Source of the DNA: Gnetum montanum | Taxonomy: Eukaryota; Streptophyta; Gnetopsida; Gnetales; Gnetaceae | DNA: 64,000 nt | Assembly (NCBI GenBank): GCA_015680685.1 | Contig: MNCI01009062.1 | Location: 131,997-195,996 of the forward strand | Direction: 5' to 3' | Shown: positions 59,586 through 64,000 of the stretch, piece by piece | How the letters are laid out: the number at the start of each line of letters is the position of its first letter | How positions within the stretch are numbered: position 1 is the stretch's first letter | The notes under the pieces: generated by a model | Told to the model about the DNA's origin: nothing | The model's database searches: none | What the model saw: only the letters and a program-made list of their open reading frames with translations | Program-made: the position numbers and the translations under genes

Positions 59586-59912
59586 AGAATATTATTTTTT
59601 TATTTTTGGGAAGGTAAGTAGTTGGCTTGAAGCATGTCAAGGCTTTAATTCTAATAGTGCTATGATGTTGTGGCGAGCATGCTACGCTGCATGGCGTGCT
59701 CCACATTAATCGGAGAGAGAGAGGGATAAGTTTCTCCATTTTGCCATAGTGGCCATAAATAGGGGTTAAACCTTGGTAATTTCACTATTTTCACTGTAAG
59801 AGTGCAGAGCCCTCATTGGAGCACAAGGCGATTTCGGAGCTTGAAGCAATTGTGCCGATCGATTAGCTAGGCAAATTTCTACAGCAAAGGGCATAAATCT
59901 ACAAGCGGGACC
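59586..59912 (+). promoter_or_regulatory. Promoter and leader of the antisense gene (B)
   Basis: CATAAATAGGGG at 59753-59764 is a TATA-like box in the same position as TATATAAACAGGG in A. GCATGCTACGCTGCATGGCG at 59678 carries the B-type ACGCT word upstream of it. The leader runs about 130 nt to the ATG at 59913. Confidence 0.5.
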
Positions 59913-62900
59913 ATGGCTCCTAAGACTCATCTAGCTCTTGGAAAGGTTGAGGAGGTGAATAAGACCCTGAGGCATGCACCAAAAGCATGTGTTCTAGTAT
60001 GGAAGAGCACACCATTGACCCAGTAAGTTTTTATGTCTCCTTTGCTTTTTTCATTTTGTGCCTTCTACTATTTTTTGCTCTGGTTTTGCGTCCTATTTGC
60101 TTTGCTATCTGTGTTTTCTACGATCGCATTATTTTAGCTTTTGTATCACTTTGATCACCATTTCGATCATGGTTGATGTGCAGACATTTCATCGTTGTTG
60201 CATGTAAGGCTGTTGAGACCGCCACCGTCGTGGTTGTCGTAACTGCGGGGGCTGGGGAAATTTAGGTTGCTTGATCCTAGCATGCCATAACATAAAACCC
60301 TTGGAAGGGCTTGTTCATATGTGATGCAGTTACATGACATGTGTTTTGTTTGGGTAAGTCGTCAGTTGTTTTGTTGCTACGCTAGGCTATTCGCATGCTC
60401 CTGCTATGCTAGGCTTTCACTCCCTTGCTATGCTATGTACGAGAAAAGGGTTATGCTATGCTATATATATATACTGCTAGATGTTGCTATGTTGCACATG
60501 TATTGCATTTAAGTATAATGCTAACATTGGCTAATTGTGGCGTGTAGGGTGGGACCAAGGTCCCAGCTGATCATTTTGGACATTGGAGGGGTCCTGTTCC
60601 ATGTAAGCAGACCTGTGGCCAATGCTCCTCCTTCCCCGATATGTGTGAGAGATCGAGCAGTTTGGTTCAGGGAAGGGGCAAAAGACTTCTTGCAATTTTT
60701 TCTCAGCCACTTTAGTGTGATTGTTTGGTCTTTCCTAGAGGAGAAGGAGTCATCTGACATAATAGAAGCCATGTTGCTAGGGGCAAATCGGGGCATCTTG
60801 AGATATTTTTCTGACGAGGAAATCATGAGTAGATAGGAAGGGGGATCCATCCAACACTCAATAGGGTTGAGGCATTTAGCTTGGATCTGGGACATGCCAA
60901 AATACCAATGCTATCACTAGTACAACACATTGTTTCTCACACATCACATGGCGACATACTTTCAAAACCCATAGGGGACTATCTATTGTGCTAGCAAGTG
61001 AGTTTTGAGTCTTTGCTCTACTTTGTTGTACAACATTGGCCATATCGGCCAAAGGCTTAACGGTGTGTGTTTGTCACTAGGTTCTATATCGATGATGATG
61101 GGGTTCATGACCAACTGGGTCAACTAGCTACCATGCAGCTAGCCCTAGAGAATTTTGCTTATGCCAAGAACCTACAGGTGGGTGTGATTGGTCAGTGAGG
61201 GGGAGAATACCATACCTATCCATGCATGCTCTACACTCTCTACAATTAGTGTAGGGAGAAGGGTTGGTTGGATAAGGAGTGGAAAGAAACCTTCAAATAG
61301 GTCATGGTTGAAGACGTTTTGATTGAACTCCTATTATTCCCATTACCGTATAGACCTAGTGGGTCAAAAGGTAGGTGTCGCATACTCAAGTGTTTTTGTA
61401 ATCTTTGCATTCTTTGCAGTGTTATGCTAAGTGCATTTTGTGAAAATTATCACAAGGGTGAAGAAGCCTTGTGAGGTGATGGTGGTAACCTCCAAGAGGT
61501 AAGGGGCAAACATCTACTTCAAATACGGTGAAGTAGTGGTGAGCTAGAGCTGGTTAGAATGAGGGGCCCTAGACTCCTTGCTCTAGAACGTTTGAAAGGT
61601 AGGGCTTATGGATCTATTCGTGGCTCCAAATCTGAGCGTCTCTATTGTCAAGATGCTTTCCTTGGTCAACTCCTTCTTTGGGAGGATGGGACGTTTTCGC
61701 ACGTACATGGGGAATGTGCGGGTGGTCATTGAAATCAATGACTAGCTATTTAGGGATCTGTTCGGTGTTCCTATCGACAACGCCTTCGTAGATTCAAAGA
61801 GAAAGTAGGAGTTGACTCTTCAAAAGTAGCATATCAAGAAGTGGTTGAGGCTCACCAAGGAGCACAAAGGGTTCCCCATGGAAAAGCTTAAGGATGGCCT
61901 TGCCATGGGGATTTACCTAGTCTTTCATGCCCGTGCATTCCCTCAACCGCTCACCCAAGGGAAGGTCCTGGGGCTTGAGCAGGCTTGGATAATATGGAAG
62001 GTTATGGAAGAAGGGGCCCATTACAACTGGGCTAGTTTCCTATGTAGTGGCTTGCAGGCTGAGATTTTGGGACTCCGTGAGCAAACAGAGTCATGCTCTA
62101 ACATACACTATGCCTTTTACATAGGCTGTCTGAAGTGCTTCACAGAGTTCCTGGTGGTCCAGGAGGATGGAGTCTAGTTTGTGTAAGATCGTGATTAGAT
62201 TCCCAAGCCATGGATTCAATAGGTCCTCCAGACTATGTGAGTCCAGGGTCCCTCGAAAATGGTCAGGGATTCATTGTCTATAACGACTAAAGATCTGGCG
62301 GTTCGTAGCATTCATGGCCAGGACAGCGTGGGATAGATGCCCCTTATCATAGTCGGTAGCATGACACGGGGTGAACGTCTCATGGCTGAGACTGTGCCCC
62401 AGGAGTTACGAAGGAAGAGACCTCCCCCGACTAGGGAAACCCTTCACGAAGAGGAGGGATGAAGACTACGGCTCACGCTGTAGAGGATGCAACCCCCCAT
62501 TGGTAAGTATTTTTGTGTAATTCTTACTTTGCTATAGTTTGCTACACTATGCTATGCTAGGTAGTGTGGCGTAGTGTAGCATCCGTTTTGGGCTAACTTG
62601 TTTTGAATTGATGCAAACATGCCCTTTTGCTAGTAGAGGAAGAAGAAGATGAAGAAGATGGCAATGAGGAAGTGTTAGCCCTTAGGACGGGGGCGACTAA
62701 TAAAGACGTAGAGGCCCCAGTCTTGGAGGAAAGGGCCCTGGTCAAGAACAAGGGAGCTATTATCTCTAGGGTAGGGGCTCTTGTCATTAGGGAGCCTCCT
62801 CCTACCAACGAAGAGGTGTCTCCCTTGAATAAAAAAGATGCTGGTCTCCTAAAAGAAAAGGTACTAGTGCATGAGGAAGGAACTCATATGGACTTGGCAG

Positions 62901-64000
62901 GGCCCTCCACGAGGGCCACCATGATCGTCTTGCATCAGCAAGAAGAGAGACCGTAGTCAGGCACTGGTGAGTTGGTGGGATGTCTACCTTATCATAGTCC
63001 ATTTTGGCTATTGCTGACATGCTTAATCGTGTAATAGGTATTACTGCTAATGTCTCAGGACCCCCTCCGACTCGTGTGGAGTCATGGGCCAAGGTCCCTA
63101 AAAAATTTACGTTCATGTAGGGACTTGTTAATGACATGATCAAATGCCTTCAGCAGGAGGATCCTCACATGGGTAAGTAGCAATATTAACTGTCCTTATG
63201 TTGCTATGCTAAAACTTTTAAGTTTTTTGATTATGCTATGCTAACATGATTACTTCGCTCTTCATGTTGGGTAGCCTCTTAGCTCAAGTGGAACTTGGCA
63301 TGACCTATGAAGGTTGGCGCTGTGCCTACACTCTCACCTGACGTGATCGAGATGTCTCGTCACATGTTTGACAAGGCTTACAAGTGTGTCTTGCTTTTGG
63401 CATGCTCTCTATGGGAATGCAGGCATGTTAATGAGGACCTATGGAAATGGGTCCAAAGGTCTGATCAGAGGGAGGCTGACCTAGCCACCGAGGTGGAGAA
63501 TCTTAGGTCAATGAATGCTTTTCTTATAAACCATAGCCCTGACGCTGTAGATTGGAAAAGGGCTGTAGATGGCTATGCCAAGTTTTGGATTGTCATTCAC
63601 TAAAATTTTGAATCCACCCGCGAGATAGTCGAATATTAAATGCAAATGAACTTGCTAGCCTAGAAGTGTCAAGATATGAAAGATATCAGCACCAAAGTCT
63701 TCAAATGGGGGCAAACCCAGAGAACTATACAAACGTGCATACAAGCTGGAGAACGACATCCATCGAAGACTGTACAAAGATGCTACTATGGAGGCATTCA
63801 CATATGAAGCATTCGTCAATGCCATCGGTGGTTCTAAGGCCTATGCTAAGTTTAAAGAGTAGTTGAAGGTCATGGAATCTCCTAACTTGAAGGTAGACCT
63901 TCCTACAAGAGAGACCACAACCGCCTCCCTTTCCCCAAAACCTCTAAAATGGACGACTGTGGAAAGGGAGAAAGATGCTACTGCAAATGCTGAACCTAGC
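59913..64000 (+). pseudogene. Antisense gene of element B, exons 1-7 (3' end beyond window)
   Basis: Exons: 59913-60022, 60548-60997, 61081-61370, 61420-62502, 62634-62966, 63038-63172 and 63275 onward. Phases match the A gene for exons 1 to 4, and exon 2 is exactly 450 nt in both. Exon 2 preserves the FCP1/NIF-like features better: LIILDIGGVLFHV at the DxD site, then AVWFREGAKDFLQFFLSHF and VIVWS; its end YNTLFLTHHMATYFQNP parallels A. Exon 4 has LFRDLFGVPIDNAF, EHKGFPMEKLK, HYNWASFLCSGLQAEILGL and CLKCFTEFLVVQ. Exon 5 is Glu/Asp-rich (EEEEDEEDGNEE). Exon 7 has VPTLSPDVIEM and the coiled coil READLATEVENLRSMN. Many in-frame stops (exons 2, 3, 4, 7) show decay. Homology to A in all exons, with diverged introns, shows that the gene was under protein-level selection. 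Confidence 0.7.

Larger units (their letters stand above)
52552..64000 (-). mobile_element. Element B: Tat/Ogre-like element, 3' part (runs off the window)
   Basis: Minus-strand relative of A inserted in C. From left to right: 3' LTR 52552-54253, purine tract 54270-54254, 3' region with hairpin array, pol 59006-55607 with an assembly gap, hairpin array 59120-59585, opposite-strand gene from 59913. gag-protease, leader and 5' LTR must lie beyond 64000. AGTTA at 52547-52551 would be the target duplication. More decayed than A. Confidence 0.85.

Overview
This window is plant nuclear DNA made almost entirely of Ty3/gypsy LTR retrotransposons inserted into one another. I see no intact host gene, tRNA, rRNA or CRISPR array. 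The size of the elements, the GT-AG introns, the AT-rich decayed background and the many CpG-to-TpG/CpA changes all suggest a seed plant with a large, methylated genome. I cannot name the species.

Layout. 1-15681 is old minus-strand gypsy debris: LTR fragments with a decayed TGGCGCC-type primer site, gag relics, a coiled-coil ORF relic and SINE-like pieces. 15687-33742 is element A, a complete ~18 kb minus-strand element of Tat/Ogre type with two LTRs and a 5-bp target duplication (GTAAT). 33748-41800 is an Athila-like minus-strand element (G) with gag, protease, RT, RNase H and integrase relics. 41800-46279 holds more LTR and gag fragments of that older family and a second copy of a ~1.3 kb composite repeat also present at 220-1500. 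46280-52551 is the 5' half of element C (plus strand, related to A). 52552-64000 is element B (minus strand, related to A), which is inserted in C and runs off the window; it contains an 807-base assembly gap.

Elements A, B and C share one architecture: gag-protease, then a long interval bounded by a good 3' splice site, then RT, RNase H, a second archaeal-type RNase H and integrase. In A and B that interval contains an opposite-strand multi-exon gene. It has its own TATA box, matching intron phases in the two copies and an exon 2 of exactly 450 nt in both. Its product joins a decayed FCP1/NIF-like HAD domain, a second globular domain, an acidic linker and a coiled coil. This antisense gene is the most unusual thing in the window.

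Two non-coding patterns accompany it. First, the LTRs, leaders and introns of each element carry many copies of a short word with a shared ACGCT/AGCGT core but element-specific flanks: GCGTATACGC in A, GCTACGCTA/TAGCGTAGC in B, CTCACGCTG/CAGCGTGAG in C. Second, the edges of the coding modules carry arrays of AGTTTA followed by a mini-hairpin whose 3-5 bp stem changes on both sides together. A testable reading is that an element-encoded protein recognises its own element through such words, as VANC anti-silencing proteins do in VANDAL transposons. That link is inference.
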